64,000 nucleotides of DNA, taken from positions 186,001-250,000 of the forward strand of contig NZ_KB893728.1 of the NCBI RefSeq assembly GCF_000374165.1, read 5' to 3'. How positions within the stretch are numbered: position 1 is the first letter of the stretch; each line of letters opens with the position of its first letter. Position numbers and translations under genes: made by a program. The notes under the pieces are model-generated. The model did no database searches. It had not been told where the DNA came from and saw only the letters and a program-made list of their open reading frames with translations. Below are positions 25,532-33,790 of the stretch, piece by piece. Source of the stretch: Parafrankia elaeagni. Lineage in GTDB: Bacteria; Actinomycetota; Actinomycetes; Frankiales; Frankiaceae.

Positions 25532-26091
25532 TGCCACCGGAGTTCGGCGCCACGCCCTGGGGCCGCGCCTGGGGCCGCACCGTCGAGCCGACATCGATGG
25601 CGCGGCCCAACCCGCTGCTACCCAGGGCGCGCACCCTCGCGCGGAACACCACCACCGTCGTGGTTGCCGGCGTCGGCCACGTCGAGGCCGAGGTCACCGT
25701 GTCCGGGCAGGTGTGCCGGGTCCGGATCGACCTGCCGCTCTGGCCCGACGAGACGCAGGCCGAGGCAGGGCGTCTGATCGCCGGGGCCATGGCCGAACAC
25801 CGTGGGCTGGTCGCCGGAGACCTGCCCGACACCCTCGAGGTGGACCTCACCCAGCACGCGATCAGCATTGCCGTCCCCCCGGAAGCGCGGCGAGGCGAAT
25901 GCACCTGCCGGGCCCGCACACGACCATGCGTGCACATCCTCGCCACGATCTACGCGCTGGCCCAACTCGTCGACGAACGCCCGGCGCTGGCGGTCGAGCT
26001 GCGATCCACCCCCACGAAGACCACCGTCACCGCGGACCCGGGCTGGGTCGCGCTGTCCGACCTCGACCCGGCCGGCTTCTACGGAGACTGA
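25528..26091 (+). CDS. SWIM zinc-finger protein
   Basis: A 187-residue protein. The SWIM motif CxCx(n)CxH is visible near the end as CTCRARTRPCVHILATIYALA. The N-terminus FGATPWGRAWGRTVEP is the standard start of actinobacterial SWIM proteins that are encoded next to SNF2 helicases. The domain binds Zn and probably DNA or protein partners of the helicase. Its ATG overlaps the stop of the SNF2 stub (ATGA). Because the helicase partner is truncated here, the protein is orphaned. Length is shorter than the usual 250-300 residues, with little after the finger. Confidence 0.83.
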   Translation: MMPPEFGATPWGRAWGRTVEPTSMARPNPLLPRARTLARNTTTVVVAGVGHVEAEVTVSGQVCRVRIDLPLWPDETQAEAGRLIAGAMAEHRGLVAGDLPDTLEVDLTQHAISIAVPPEARRGECTCRARTRPCVHILATIYALAQLVDERPALAVELRSTPTKTTVTADPGWVALSDLDPAGFYGD

Positions 26092-26214
26092 CCCGCTGGC
26101 GCCGGCTCTGGGGGTGCCGACGATGCCGCGCCGTGCTGACGTCCTGGTTCCTGGTCCCTCGGGACAGCACCGACATCGCCTCAAAAGGGCAGGGACGGTC
26201 GCTCAGGGGTTTCC

Positions 26215-27135
26215 TCACGGAACAATTATGATCTTGCCTCGGGTGCGGTTGGACTCGGCGTCGCGGTGTACCGCGGCGAGGTCGGCGAGGGGGCGGGACG
26301 CGGCGATGTCGATGTGGACCACGCCGGTGTCGACGAGTGTGACGAGTGCGGCGAGCTGGCTGGTGTCATTGCGCGCCACGAAGTTCCTGGCTGTCACGGG
26401 GATGCTGGTGGGCGGTTCGACCGGGGTGGTGATGGAGACGAACATGCCGCCGGGGCGAAGCAATGGGACCAGCGCGTCGGCCTGCTGCGGGGTGATCGCG
26501 GCGAGGTTGAGTACCGTGTCGATCCGCTCATCCAGGTGATCGGCAACGGGTGAGGCCGTGTAGTCGATGATCTGGTCGGCGCCCAGGCGACCGACCGCCA
26601 CGGCACTGCGTGGGCTTGCTGTGGCTAACACGTGTGCTCCCGCGTGCTTGGCGAACTGGACTGCGAACCCGCCGACCCCACCGCCGGCGCCGTTCACAAG
26701 GACCCGCTGCCCGGCTGTGACGTGGGCGTGTTCAAAAACCGCCTGCCAGGCGGTGAGACCGGCGACCGGGATGGCCGCGGCGTGGGTGAGTGGGGATGAG
26801 GTCGGTGCCAGTACCAGTGCGTCGGCTGCGGCAACGGCGTATTCGGCCGCGGCGCCGCTGTCGAGAAGTCCGATGACCCGATCATGGACGGTGAACGTAC
26901 GGACGTTGCTGCCGACCTCGACGACCGTGCCGGCGACGTCCCAGCCGAGGGTATGCGGCAGCTCCAGTGGAAAGGTGGAGCGCAGCAGCCCGGAACGCAG
27001 CCCGATCTCGGACGGGTTGAAGGAGGTCGCGGCGACGCGAATCAGCACCTCGCCCAGTCCGGGAACGGGGCGCGGAACATCTTCGTAGCGGATGACGGAC
27101 GCATCTCCGTACTCGTGAATGCGGATCGCTCGCAT
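26215..27135 (-). CDS. Quinone-oxidoreductase-like MDR NADPH oxidoreductase
   Basis: A 306-residue zinc-free medium-chain dehydrogenase/reductase. The N-terminal MRAIRIHEYGDASVIRYEDVPRPVPG and LGWDVAGTVVEVG belong to the GroES-like domain. The Rossmann motif is VNGAGGGVGGFAVQFAKHAGAHV, and GKIIIV ends the protein. Lack of catalytic Cys/His zinc ligands places it with quinone/alkenal reductases using NADPH. It is divergent from an AraC-type activator 88 bases away, a common arrangement in which the activator responds to the electrophile and induces the reductase. Confidence 0.92.
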   Translation of the reverse strand: MRAIRIHEYGDASVIRYEDVPRPVPGLGEVLIRVAATSFNPSEIGLRSGLLRSTFPLELPHTLGWDVAGTVVEVGSNVRTFTVHDRVIGLLDSGAAAEYAVAAADALVLAPTSSPLTHAAAIPVAGLTAWQAVFEHAHVTAGQRVLVNGAGGGVGGFAVQFAKHAGAHVLATASPRSAVAVGRLGADQIIDYTASPVADHLDERIDTVLNLAAITPQQADALVPLLRPGGMFVSITTPVEPPTSIPVTARNFVARNDTSQLAALVTLVDTGVVHIDIAASRPLADLAAVHRDAESNRTRGKIIIVP

Positions 27136-27223
27136 ACGTCGAACCTAGGACGAGAACACGAGCCGGCCCATGCGTAGGAGTGCCTGATTCATACTCGAGC
27201 GTCTCGCCGGCAATACTGCACAG

Positions 27224-28162
27224 ATGGATGTGCTCAGCGACGTGATCGCGGTCATGCGCACCGGTCGTCCGCGTTCGGCGCGGGTGACCTGGCACGCCCC
27301 CTGGGCGCAACGGTTCGGGTCCGTGCCCGGCTCCGTCGGCTTCCAGGTGATCATGCAGGGGCCGTGCTGGCTTGTCGCGCCGGACGCTGGCCCTGTGGCG
27401 TTGGCCGCCGGAGACGTGGTGTTCCGGCCGCACGGGCGCGGGCACACCCTGGCGGACAGCCTGACGACCTCACCGGCTGCGGCCCCCTGCGATCCGAGCG
27501 ACCCGCGGCTTCTCGAGAGCCACATCACGGACACCGTCGGCGCCCCCGCCGGTACGACTGTCCCCGCCGCGGTGACGCTCTGCGGCGCCTACCAGGTTGA
27601 TCCGAGCCGGGCCCATCCGCTTCTGCGTGATCTGCCGGAACTCGTGCACCTCCCTGCACATCTCACGCGGCACCCCGAACTACACGCCGCCGTCGATGCG
27701 CTCGCCACCGAACTGGAGTACCCCCGTCCCGGCAGAGACGCCATCGTCCCCGCGCTGCTCGACACCCTGCTGGTCCACATCCTGCGAACCTGGTTCGACG
27801 AGCGGCCCACAGGCGGGCCCGCCACCGGCTGGGCAGCTGCACTCAACGACCCGGCGACCAGCCTCGTACTACAGGCCATACACCGCGACCCGGCGCGGCC
27901 CTGGACGGTCGCGGCGCTGGCCGCCGAGGCAGGACTGTCCCGGGCGCCCTTCGCCCGGCGCTTCACCTCCCTTGTCGGACAGCCGCCGCTGCAATACCTG
28001 ACCTGGTGGCGGATGACCACCGCCGCCCGGCTGCTGCGAGAGTCCAACGCGCCGCTGAACATCGTCGCTGCCCGGGTCGGCTACACGTCGGAATTTGCCT
28101 TCGCCAGCGCTTTCAAACGCCGTTACGGGACCGCGCCCGGCAAGTACCGCCACGGCGAATAG
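27224..28162 (+). CDS. AraC-family regulator with cupin_6-type sensor
   Basis: A 312-residue AraC/XylS protein. Residues 1-170 form the cupin sensor found in regulators of oxidoreductases (PGSVGFQVIMQGPCWLV, LAAGDVVFRPHGRGHTLAD). Residues ~210-310 contain both HTH units: WTVAALAAEAGLSRAPFARRFTS and PLNIVAARVGYTSEFAFASAFKRRYGTAPGKYR. The start ATG at 27224 faces the MDR oxidoreductase gene, its most probable target. Sequence in this pair is a little less GC-biased than its surroundings, consistent with the mosaic character of the 25-30 kb region. Confidence 0.92.
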   Translation: MDVLSDVIAVMRTGRPRSARVTWHAPWAQRFGSVPGSVGFQVIMQGPCWLVAPDAGPVALAAGDVVFRPHGRGHTLADSLTTSPAAAPCDPSDPRLLESHITDTVGAPAGTTVPAAVTLCGAYQVDPSRAHPLLRDLPELVHLPAHLTRHPELHAAVDALATELEYPRPGRDAIVPALLDTLLVHILRTWFDERPTGGPATGWAAALNDPATSLVLQAIHRDPARPWTVAALAAEAGLSRAPFARRFTSLVGQPPLQYLTWWRMTTAARLLRESNAPLNIVAARVGYTSEFAFASAFKRRYGTAPGKYRHGE

Positions 28163-28595
28163 CGGAATCCCCTCCTGGTACGGGCCGCCATCCCGGGCTC
28201 ACCTGAGCCTTGGCCGGGATGTCGTCGGCATCGGATCGATACGACGGAAGATGATCCCAGGACGGCCACGGCGGACTGTGAGGCAACCTTGATCCTTTCT
28301 ATGTCGGCCGGGGTCAGTTGAAGCTGCCCCGGTTTCGTTCACAGGTAGGGCTTTGAACGATTATGCGGCTTGGTGACGCGCCTGGTCCTTCGGTGCGGCC
28401 GGTGCGGTCAGCGGCTGTTGACGAGGATGCTGTCCGCTGCGGCCAGGACCCGCTTGGTCGACGCCTCGTACCCCGCGGCTGGGCGGAGTGGATCTCCTGG
28501 CAGCTAGCCAGGGCAAGTAGCTACACCAGGCCGTTGACAGGGCGAATGTGGCCTGACGCGGCACTATTCGGGCCGCTGGCGGAAACCCTGTGGGT
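28163..28595. other. 433-bp intergenic region with a possible insertion-sequence end
   Basis: No gene is supported here. A segment at 28319-28345 begins TGAAGCTGCCCCGG and then has GTTTCGTTCACAGG, which resembles the terminal inverted repeat of IS3-family elements, but no matching second end or transposase is visible. A TTGACA at 28534-28539 lacks a -10 box at proper distance. The region probably also contains the promoter of the UspA gene. Confidence 0.4.
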
Positions 28596-29060
28596 ATGCA
28601 GCACATCGTTGTCGGAGTCGACACCCGGGAAGCAGCTCCCGCCGCCCTGGTCCGGGCGGCTGACCTCTCGCGGCGGCTGGGCGCGGAACTCGATGTCGTC
28701 CACGTCCAACCCCTCAGTCGCGGTGAGATCCGCGTGATGGTCTCCACGGTGCCCGGGCGGCACCTGTCCGAGCGGTTCCTCAGGGCTGACCAGAATGCCC
28801 GGACCAGGGAGGTCCGCGTGCTGGTGGAACGGACACTGGCGGGCAGCGCCGTGCCCTGGCGGTTGCACGTCTTGGCCGGGGATCCCGCGGCGCACCTGCT
28901 CGCGGTGGCCGACAGCATCGACGCCTACGCGATCGTCATCGGCACCCGGCACGGCGGCGGGGTCGTCCTGGAGCGGCTGCTGACCGGCTCGGTCTCCCAC
29001 CGGGTGGTCAACTGGGCGAAGCGGCCCGTTCTGGTCGTTCCGACAGACCTGGACAAGTAG
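28596..29060 (+). CDS. Universal stress protein (UspA family)
   Basis: A 154-residue single-domain USP. It starts MQHIVVGVDTREAAPAALVRAADL, the first beta-strand with the conserved Asp. The ATP-binding signature G-x2-G-x9-G-(S/T) is intact: IGTRHGGGVV followed by LLTGSVSHRVV. The end RPVLVVP is typical. ATP-binding USPs in actinobacteria are often linked to hypoxia or dormancy. The ATG at 28596 is preferred, and a GTG two codons earlier is possible. It stands alone between an intergenic region and the IS6 remnant. Confidence 0.9.
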   Translation: MQHIVVGVDTREAAPAALVRAADLSRRLGAELDVVHVQPLSRGEIRVMVSTVPGRHLSERFLRADQNARTREVRVLVERTLAGSAVPWRLHVLAGDPAAHLLAVADSIDAYAIVIGTRHGGGVVLERLLTGSVSHRVVNWAKRPVLVVPTDLDK

Positions 29061-29109
29061 CAGAACCACCGTGCCGCGGCCAGATCACGAGGGTCGCAGG
29101 CCAGCACGT

Positions 29110-29275
29110 CTCGACGAACCATCCCGGGCGAGTGCAGGCACGGCCGGGCGGCGTCGACGAGCAGCGGGGTGAACCTCCGTACGCACCGGTACACGGTCAC
29201 GTGATGAACCTCGATGCCCCGTCCGGCCAGCAGCTAATCGACGTTCCGATATGACGGCGGAGATCGCGGGTACCA
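29110..29275 (-). mobile_element. Degenerate IS6-family transposase fragment
   Basis: Read on the minus strand, the segment gives SYRNVD, an in-frame TAG at 29236-29234, then LLAGRGIEVHHVTVYRCVRRFTPLL and VDAARPCLHSPG. This matches the N-terminal third of IS6-family DDE transposases (SYRDVEELLAERGIEVDHVTVYRWVQRFTP). The catalytic DDE core (DRWFVDETYVK onward) is missing and the glutamate codon after D is mutated to stop. No terminal inverted repeats are evident. It is an old dead remnant that marks a past insertion. Confidence 0.75.
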
Positions 29276-29285
29276 GAATGATCTC

Positions 29286-29750
29286 GTGGACGAGCTGGGC
29301 GTGGACGAGCTGGGTATGGATGGTGCGGTGGAGGAGCTGGAGATCGTCTGGTGGCAGCTGAGCTCCGGTCGGAAGGTCATGGCGAGCCTGCCGCATCTCG
29401 CGGCGCAGGCGCTCGCCGAGGGGCACGACAGCCCGGCGTTGCGCGAGCTGGCAGGGCTCGGCGTCCGTGACGATCTGCTGGCCCGCCGCCTGCTCCCGCT
29501 GGTGCTCGAGGAGCTGGATCGTGACCTTGACCGGGCACCTGGCGGCTGGGGTTGGACGGTGCCCTGGGAGACGGCGCGGGAGCAGTTCGAGGCTGGTCTC
29601 GTCGACCGTACCGAACATGCGCTGGCAGCTGTCCGGCGTGATCTCGCAGAGATCGGCGCCACGGTCGGCCGCCTGACGCTGCACTGGGCGGGCAGCTATG
29701 ACGACTGCGGCAGCACCGATGAGCCGCCTCGTTCGGCTACGCGGCAGTGA
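29286..29750 (+). CDS. Hypothetical protein, 154 residues
   Basis: An acidic, probably all-helical soluble protein with no domain I recognise. The N-terminus carries a short duplicated DELGVDELGMD. The centre (LAAQALAEGHDSPALRELAGL, then DLLARRLLPLVLEELD) looks like a helical bundle, and a Trp-rich motif GGWGWTVPWE follows. Similar short proteins occur as strays beside transposon remnants or as immunity-like proteins, but nothing here proves that. GTG at 29286 follows the IS6 remnant directly. The stop lies 3 bases from the convergent tetR gene. Confidence 0.55.
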   Translation: MDELGVDELGMDGAVEELEIVWWQLSSGRKVMASLPHLAAQALAEGHDSPALRELAGLGVRDDLLARRLLPLVLEELDRDLDRAPGGWGWTVPWETAREQFEAGLVDRTEHALAAVRRDLAEIGATVGRLTLHWAGSYDDCGSTDEPPRSATRQ

Positions 29751-29752
29751 GG

Positions 29753-30406
29753 TCAAAGAAGCAGCGTGGTGAGGGTGGCCTCGTACCAGGCGGCGACGGA
29801 GGCCTCGTCGCGGTCGGGGTCGTCCTCGTAGAGCAGCCACGCCGTGTACCAGTTGCACGTCGTCCACACCGTGCGCGAGGCGTCGTCCACGCTGAGGCCG
29901 GGCCGTAGGCCACCACCGGCCGCGAGGGCCGCCACGAACAGCCGCGTGTCCTGCAGGCGGCGGCGCTCCTGCTCGCGCCAGGCGGCGGCAATCGACTCGT
30001 CCTGCGCGGCCGCCTGGACGTAGGCGCGGCTGATCTGGGCGTTGCGCCTGGCCCGGCGGCCCGCGAGCACCCCGAACAGGCGCAGCTGGCTTCGCTGGTC
30101 CGCGGCGCCCATCGCGGCGCGGAAGGTGTCGTCCTCGGCGAGCGCGGTGTCGGTGCCGTCGTCGACGGTCCGTTCCAGGGCCAGCTCGAGCAGCCGCGCC
30201 TTGGACGCCAGCGCGTAGACCGACTCGACGGCCACGCCGGCCTTCGCGGCGACGGCCTGCATGGTCGTTCCGGCGTAGCCATGGGTGCAGAAGAGGTCGA
30301 CGGCGGCGTCGAGGATCGCGGCCCGGGTCGCCTGGGCCTGCGCGGCCCGGCGGGGCGAGTGGTAGCTGCGGGTCGGCTTCACGACGACTTGCACTCCAGG
30401 TGACAT
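29753..30406 (-). CDS. TetR-family repressor
   Basis: A 217-residue regulator. The HTH is RAAILDAAVDLFCTHGYAGTTMQAVAAKAGVAVESVYALASKARLLELAL (residues ~27-76). The remainder is the ligand-binding helical domain with a Trp/Tyr-rich CNWYTAWLLYEDD. A perfect 27-bp palindrome begins only 3 bases upstream of the start and lies between this gene and the divergent hemerythrin-SRPBCC gene, so this protein almost certainly represses both. With the ATG at 30406 the message would be nearly leaderless, and a downstream GTG start is an alternative. Confidence 0.92.
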   Translation of the reverse strand: MSPGVQVVVKPTRSYHSPRRAAQAQATRAAILDAAVDLFCTHGYAGTTMQAVAAKAGVAVESVYALASKARLLELALERTVDDGTDTALAEDDTFRAAMGAADQRSQLRLFGVLAGRRARRNAQISRAYVQAAAQDESIAAAWREQERRRLQDTRLFVAALAAGGGLRPGLSVDDASRTVWTTCNWYTAWLLYEDDPDRDEASVAAWYEATLTTLLL

Positions 30407-30408
30407 GG

Positions 30409-30435
30409 AATCAATACAGTCTGCCTGTATTGATT
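30409..30435. promoter_or_regulatory. Perfect 27-bp palindrome: TetR operator
   Basis: Arms AATCAATACAG (30409-30419) and CTGTATTGATT (30425-30435) are exact reverse complements with a 5-base TCTGC centre. AT content is far above the local background. It sits between the start of tetR and the ribosome-binding site (GAGGGAG) of the hemerythrin-SRPBCC gene, so one bound dimer pair would block both promoters. Length and symmetry fit a TetR site. Confidence 0.85.
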
Positions 30436-30453
30436 CTAGCGAGGGAGCCTCCG

Positions 30454-31575
30454 ATGGCGAAACCGACCGCCTATCTTCTGATCCACGACGCCATCCGCCT
30501 GGAGCTGCGTCGCCTGGCCGACGTGACGTCCGAGCTCGCCGACGGCCGCCGGGTGGCCGGGCCGGCGCAGCTCGTTGCGCTGCGCGACCACGTGAACGAC
30601 GTCCTCGACGTCCTGCACCACCACCATGTCGGCGAGGACGACTACCTCTGGCCCCTGCTGCGTGACCTCGGGCTGCCGGCCGACGGCCTGGCCACCCTCA
30701 GCGCCGACCACGAGCAGCTCGACCTGCTGATCCAGCGGCTGCGCACCGGGCTGGCGGGGCTCGCCGGCGGCGACCGCGGGGCGGTCGGCGCGCTCGCCAC
30801 TGTCACCGGCACCCTGCACTCCCTCATGGACGAGCATCTGGCCGTCGAGGAGTCACTGGTCGTTCCCGCGATCGAGAGCATGATCACGGACGCCGAGCTG
30901 GCCCGGCTCGAGAAGCGGATGAGCCGCGACTCGACGGCGCGGATGTCCTTCGCGCTGCCCTGGGTGGCCGAAGCGGGCCCGGACCGGATGGCGGAGGTCG
31001 TCGGCGGGATCGGGCCGCTGCTGCCCGCCCTGCTCGCGGTGAGCCGCGCCGGTTACCGGCGCCGACTGGGTATCGCCTACGGGGCCCTCGTGGCGGAACC
31101 GGGCCCGGTGCGGCTGCGCGGCGCGGCCGAGATCGTCATCCCCGCCCCGGTGGAGGAGGTGTATGCGGCGGTGTCCGACGTCCGCCGGATGGCCGGGTAC
31201 AGCCCGGAGTGCTACCGGTGCGAGTGGCTGGACGGGGCCTCCGGGCCTGTGGTCGGTGCCCGGTTCCAGGGCTGGAACCGCTTCCGGGGGTTCCGGTGGT
31301 CCCGTGAATGCGAGATCGTCACCGCCGATCCCGGCCGGATGTTCGCGTTCCGGACGCGTCGGACCAGTCTCCGGCCGGACAGCACGCTGTGGCGGTTCGA
31401 GCTGCGCGAGCACGCCGCAGGCACCCACGTCAGCCAGACGTTCGAGCTCTCCGCGGGGGCGGTGACCATGCTGTTCGAGCGGGTGAGCGGCCGGGAGACG
31501 AGTACTCCGGCCGCCATGCTGCGCACCCTGGAACGGGTGCGTGACGACCTGGCCCGCGTGCCCGTGCGCATCTGA
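30454..31575 (+). CDS. Hemerythrin-like HHE protein fused to SRPBCC (polyketide cyclase-type) domain
   Basis: A 373-residue two-domain protein. Residues ~1-150 are a hemerythrin/HHE cation-binding bundle with ligands in place: His11, the HHHH at 55-58 with Glu61, His86, His122, His128 and Glu132, suited to a di-iron site for O2, NO or peroxide sensing. Residues ~220-370 form a START/SRPBCC pocket (GAAEIVIPAPVEEVYAAVSDVRRMAGYSPE, FQGWNRFRGFRW) that binds a hydrophobic ligand. The ATG at 30454 follows GAGGGAG. It is divergent from tetR across the 27-bp operator. Fusion of these two domains suggests oxidation or sensing of a lipid or aromatic ligand. Confidence 0.87.
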   Translation: MAKPTAYLLIHDAIRLELRRLADVTSELADGRRVAGPAQLVALRDHVNDVLDVLHHHHVGEDDYLWPLLRDLGLPADGLATLSADHEQLDLLIQRLRTGLAGLAGGDRGAVGALATVTGTLHSLMDEHLAVEESLVVPAIESMITDAELARLEKRMSRDSTARMSFALPWVAEAGPDRMAEVVGGIGPLLPALLAVSRAGYRRRLGIAYGALVAEPGPVRLRGAAEIVIPAPVEEVYAAVSDVRRMAGYSPECYRCEWLDGASGPVVGARFQGWNRFRGFRWSRECEIVTADPGRMFAFRTRRTSLRPDSTLWRFELREHAAGTHVSQTFELSAGAVTMLFERVSGRETSTPAAMLRTLERVRDDLARVPVRI

Positions 31576-31677
31576 GTCGACCGGCCGCATGGCGGGGTAA
31601 ACAACCCGAAAAGGTTGACGCGGGCCGCCCCACTGCGAATGCTGAATGGCCGGTGCGGAAAGGGAGCGAACAGCGGA

Positions 31678-33009
31678 ATGGTGCTCTGGGGAAGTGGCGT
31701 GGCCGGCCGGCGTGTGCGGCGCTCGACACCGGACTTCACCTGGAGTAAACGGAGGCGGGGCCGGGTAAACGCGGGTCGCCGCCGTGCCCCGTGGGCAGCA
31801 GCCGGTCTCTCGGCGGTTCTCCTGACGGTGTCGAGCGGGTGTTCCGGCGCCGGGGATGCTCCGGCTGCGCCGGACTGCGCGAGCGCGCCGGGGATTACGA
31901 GCGACACCATCCGCCTGGGTCTGCTCATCTCGGACTCGGGGACTGCGGCCAGTCAGGTCATCGGTGCCCGGTCCGGCATCGACGCGCGCATCGAGTCCGA
32001 GAACGACCGGGGCGGTGTGCACGGCCGCAGAATTGTCTACGACTGGCGCGATGACGGGTCGAATCCGGCGGCGAATCTGATCGCGGCGCAGGACCTGGTC
32101 GAGCGAGGTGGCATTTTCGGCCTGCTCAGCGCGAGCATCGTGGCCACCGGTTCGGCCGATTACCTGCACGAACGGGAGATCCCGATCGCGGGCCTCGCGA
32201 CCGAGCCGGCCTGGTCGAGCTACGACAACATGGTGAGCTACCTGAACCGGGTGCCGACGGCGGTCGTCTACGACACTCTGGGGCAGTTCGCCCGGTCGAA
32301 GGGGGTGCAACGAGCCGTGATCGTCAAGACCTCGATGTCGGCGGCCTCCGAGGTCGGGGCCCAGCGGATCGAACGGATCCTGCGGCACGCCGGAATCGAG
32401 ATCGTCGCGGCCGTCGACTACACGCCGAACGGCATCACCGCGGCGACCCTGGGCCGCCAGATCGCCCGGACCGGAGCCGACGGCCTGTTCGGCGCGCTCT
32501 CCGGAGACCAGTTCGCCGAGGTGTACGGCGGCGCGGTGGCGGCCGGTGCCCCGCTGCGTGCCGGGGTGGGAACCAACGGCTACGGCCATGAGCTCCTCAG
32601 CAGGTACGGCGCGAAGATCGCCGGAGCCTACTTCTACCTCGCCTACCAGCCGTTCGAGGCTGACACGCCCGCCCAGCGGGAGTATCTGGCGGCGCTGGCA
32701 CGTCATGCCCCGGAGCTTCATCCGCCCGACGCGCAGGCCGCCGTCGAGTCCTACATCGTCACGGATCTGCTGATCAGAGGACTCGACGCCGCCGGGCCGT
32801 GCCCCACCCGGGCCGGGCTGCTCGCCGCGCTGAGATCCATCACGGACTTCGACGGCGCGGGCCTGCTGCCCGGGCCGGTCGATCTCACCAGGGGCTTCGG
32901 CCAGTCGGCGAGCTGCCTCACCTTCGTACAGGTCAACCAGGGCGGGACGGGCTTCGAGGTGGAACAGCCCCCGCGGTGCGGCCAGGCCATCTCCGGCCCG
33001 GCCGCGTGA
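31678..33009 (+). CDS. ABC transporter substrate-binding lipoprotein (branched-chain amino acid/amide type)
   Basis: A periplasmic-binding protein of the Leu/Ile/Val or urea/amide class. A basic region (SKRRRGRVNAGRRR) precedes a hydrophobic core and the lipobox VSSGC, so the mature protein is a lipid-anchored receptor. Mature-chain motifs include DTIRLGLLISDSGTAASQVIGARSGIDARI, GVHGRRIVYDWRDDGSNPAANL and GLLSASIVATGSADYL. No permease or ATPase gene is next to it, so it may serve a distant ABC system or act as a sensor. The start is uncertain: ATG 31678 gives an unusually long leader. Its TGA overlaps the GTG of cobK. Confidence 0.87.
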   Translation: MVLWGSGVAGRRVRRSTPDFTWSKRRRGRVNAGRRRAPWAAAGLSAVLLTVSSGCSGAGDAPAAPDCASAPGITSDTIRLGLLISDSGTAASQVIGARSGIDARIESENDRGGVHGRRIVYDWRDDGSNPAANLIAAQDLVERGGIFGLLSASIVATGSADYLHEREIPIAGLATEPAWSSYDNMVSYLNRVPTAVVYDTLGQFARSKGVQRAVIVKTSMSAASEVGAQRIERILRHAGIEIVAAVDYTPNGITAATLGRQIARTGADGLFGALSGDQFAEVYGGAVAAGAPLRAGVGTNGYGHELLSRYGAKIAGAYFYLAYQPFEADTPAQREYLAALARHAPELHPPDAQAAVESYIVTDLLIRGLDAAGPCPTRAGLLAALRSITDFDGAGLLPGPVDLTRGFGQSASCLTFVQVNQGGTGFEVEQPPRCGQAISGPAA

Positions 33010-33779
33010 CGCGGCGGGTGCTGGTGCTCGGCGGCACGGCGGGCGGCCGCCTGCTCGCGGAGCGGCTCGCCGAACTGCCCGACGTGCGGGTCACCTACTC
33101 CCTCGCGGGCCGGGTCACCGCGCCCGCGCTGCCGCGGGCCGCCGGCGCGGCCCGGATCCGCGCCGGCGGGTTCGGCGGCGTGGACGGTCTGGTCGACTAT
33201 CTCCGGTCCGAGCGGATCACGGCGGTGATCGACGGGACGCATCCGTTCGCCGCCGTGATGACCGGGACGGCGGTGGCGGGCTGCCGGGCGGCCGGAGTGC
33301 CCCTCCTGGTCATGCGGCGGCCGGGATGGACCGAATCCGCCGGTGACCGCTGGCACCGGGTGCCCTCACTCGACGCGGCGGCCCGCGCTCTCGACGGGCT
33401 CGGCGAGCGGGTGTTCCTCACGACGGGCCGTTCCAGCGCCGCGGTGTTCGCCGGTCTGGACCGGCACTGGTTCCTCCTCCGGTCGGTCGAGGCCCCCGGG
33501 CCCGTGCTGCCCGCCCGGTCGGAGATCCTGCTGGAACGGGGTCCGTTCACCGTCGAGGGGGAGACGGCGCTGATGCGCCGCCACCAGGTGGACGTCGTCG
33601 TCACCAAGGACAGCGGCGGCACGCTCACGGCGGCGAAACTGAGCGCCGCGCGGGCCCTGGGCCTGCCGGTGGTGATGGTCGACCGGCCCCCGCTGCCAGC
33701 CGGCGCGGTCACCGCACCGGACTCCGGCGCGGCCCTGCGCTGGCTCGACACCCAGTGCGACGGAGCGGGCAGCGGGTAG
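33006..33779 (+). CDS. cobK: Precorrin-6A reductase
   Basis: A 257-residue NADPH-dependent reductase of the corrin ring in B12 biosynthesis (precorrin-6A to dihydro-precorrin-6B). Family features are RRVLVLGGTAGGRLLAERL at the N-terminus, ITAVIDGTHPFAAVMT, LLVMRRPGW, RVFLTTGRSSAAVFA and DVVVTKDSGGTLTAAKLSAARALGLPVVMVDRPP near the end. The GTG at 33006 overlaps the stop of the upstream lipoprotein (GTGA). No other cob gene is nearby, so this step is encoded apart from the rest of the pathway, as happens in several actinobacteria. Confidence 0.92.
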   Translation: MTRRVLVLGGTAGGRLLAERLAELPDVRVTYSLAGRVTAPALPRAAGAARIRAGGFGGVDGLVDYLRSERITAVIDGTHPFAAVMTGTAVAGCRAAGVPLLVMRRPGWTESAGDRWHRVPSLDAAARALDGLGERVFLTTGRSSAAVFAGLDRHWFLLRSVEAPGPVLPARSEILLERGPFTVEGETALMRRHQVDVVVTKDSGGTLTAAKLSAARALGLPVVMVDRPPLPAGAVTAPDSGAALRWLDTQCDGAGSG

Positions 33780-33790
33780 CGGCGGCCGGC

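Noticed and set aside
28319-28345. IS3-family terminal inverted repeat
   Set aside because: Resembles such an end but no partner end, target duplication or transposase is visible, so it is not listed as an element.
28534-28567. Promoter TTGACA/CACTAT for the UspA gene
   Set aside because: Spacing of 22 bp between boxes is too long for a standard promoter.
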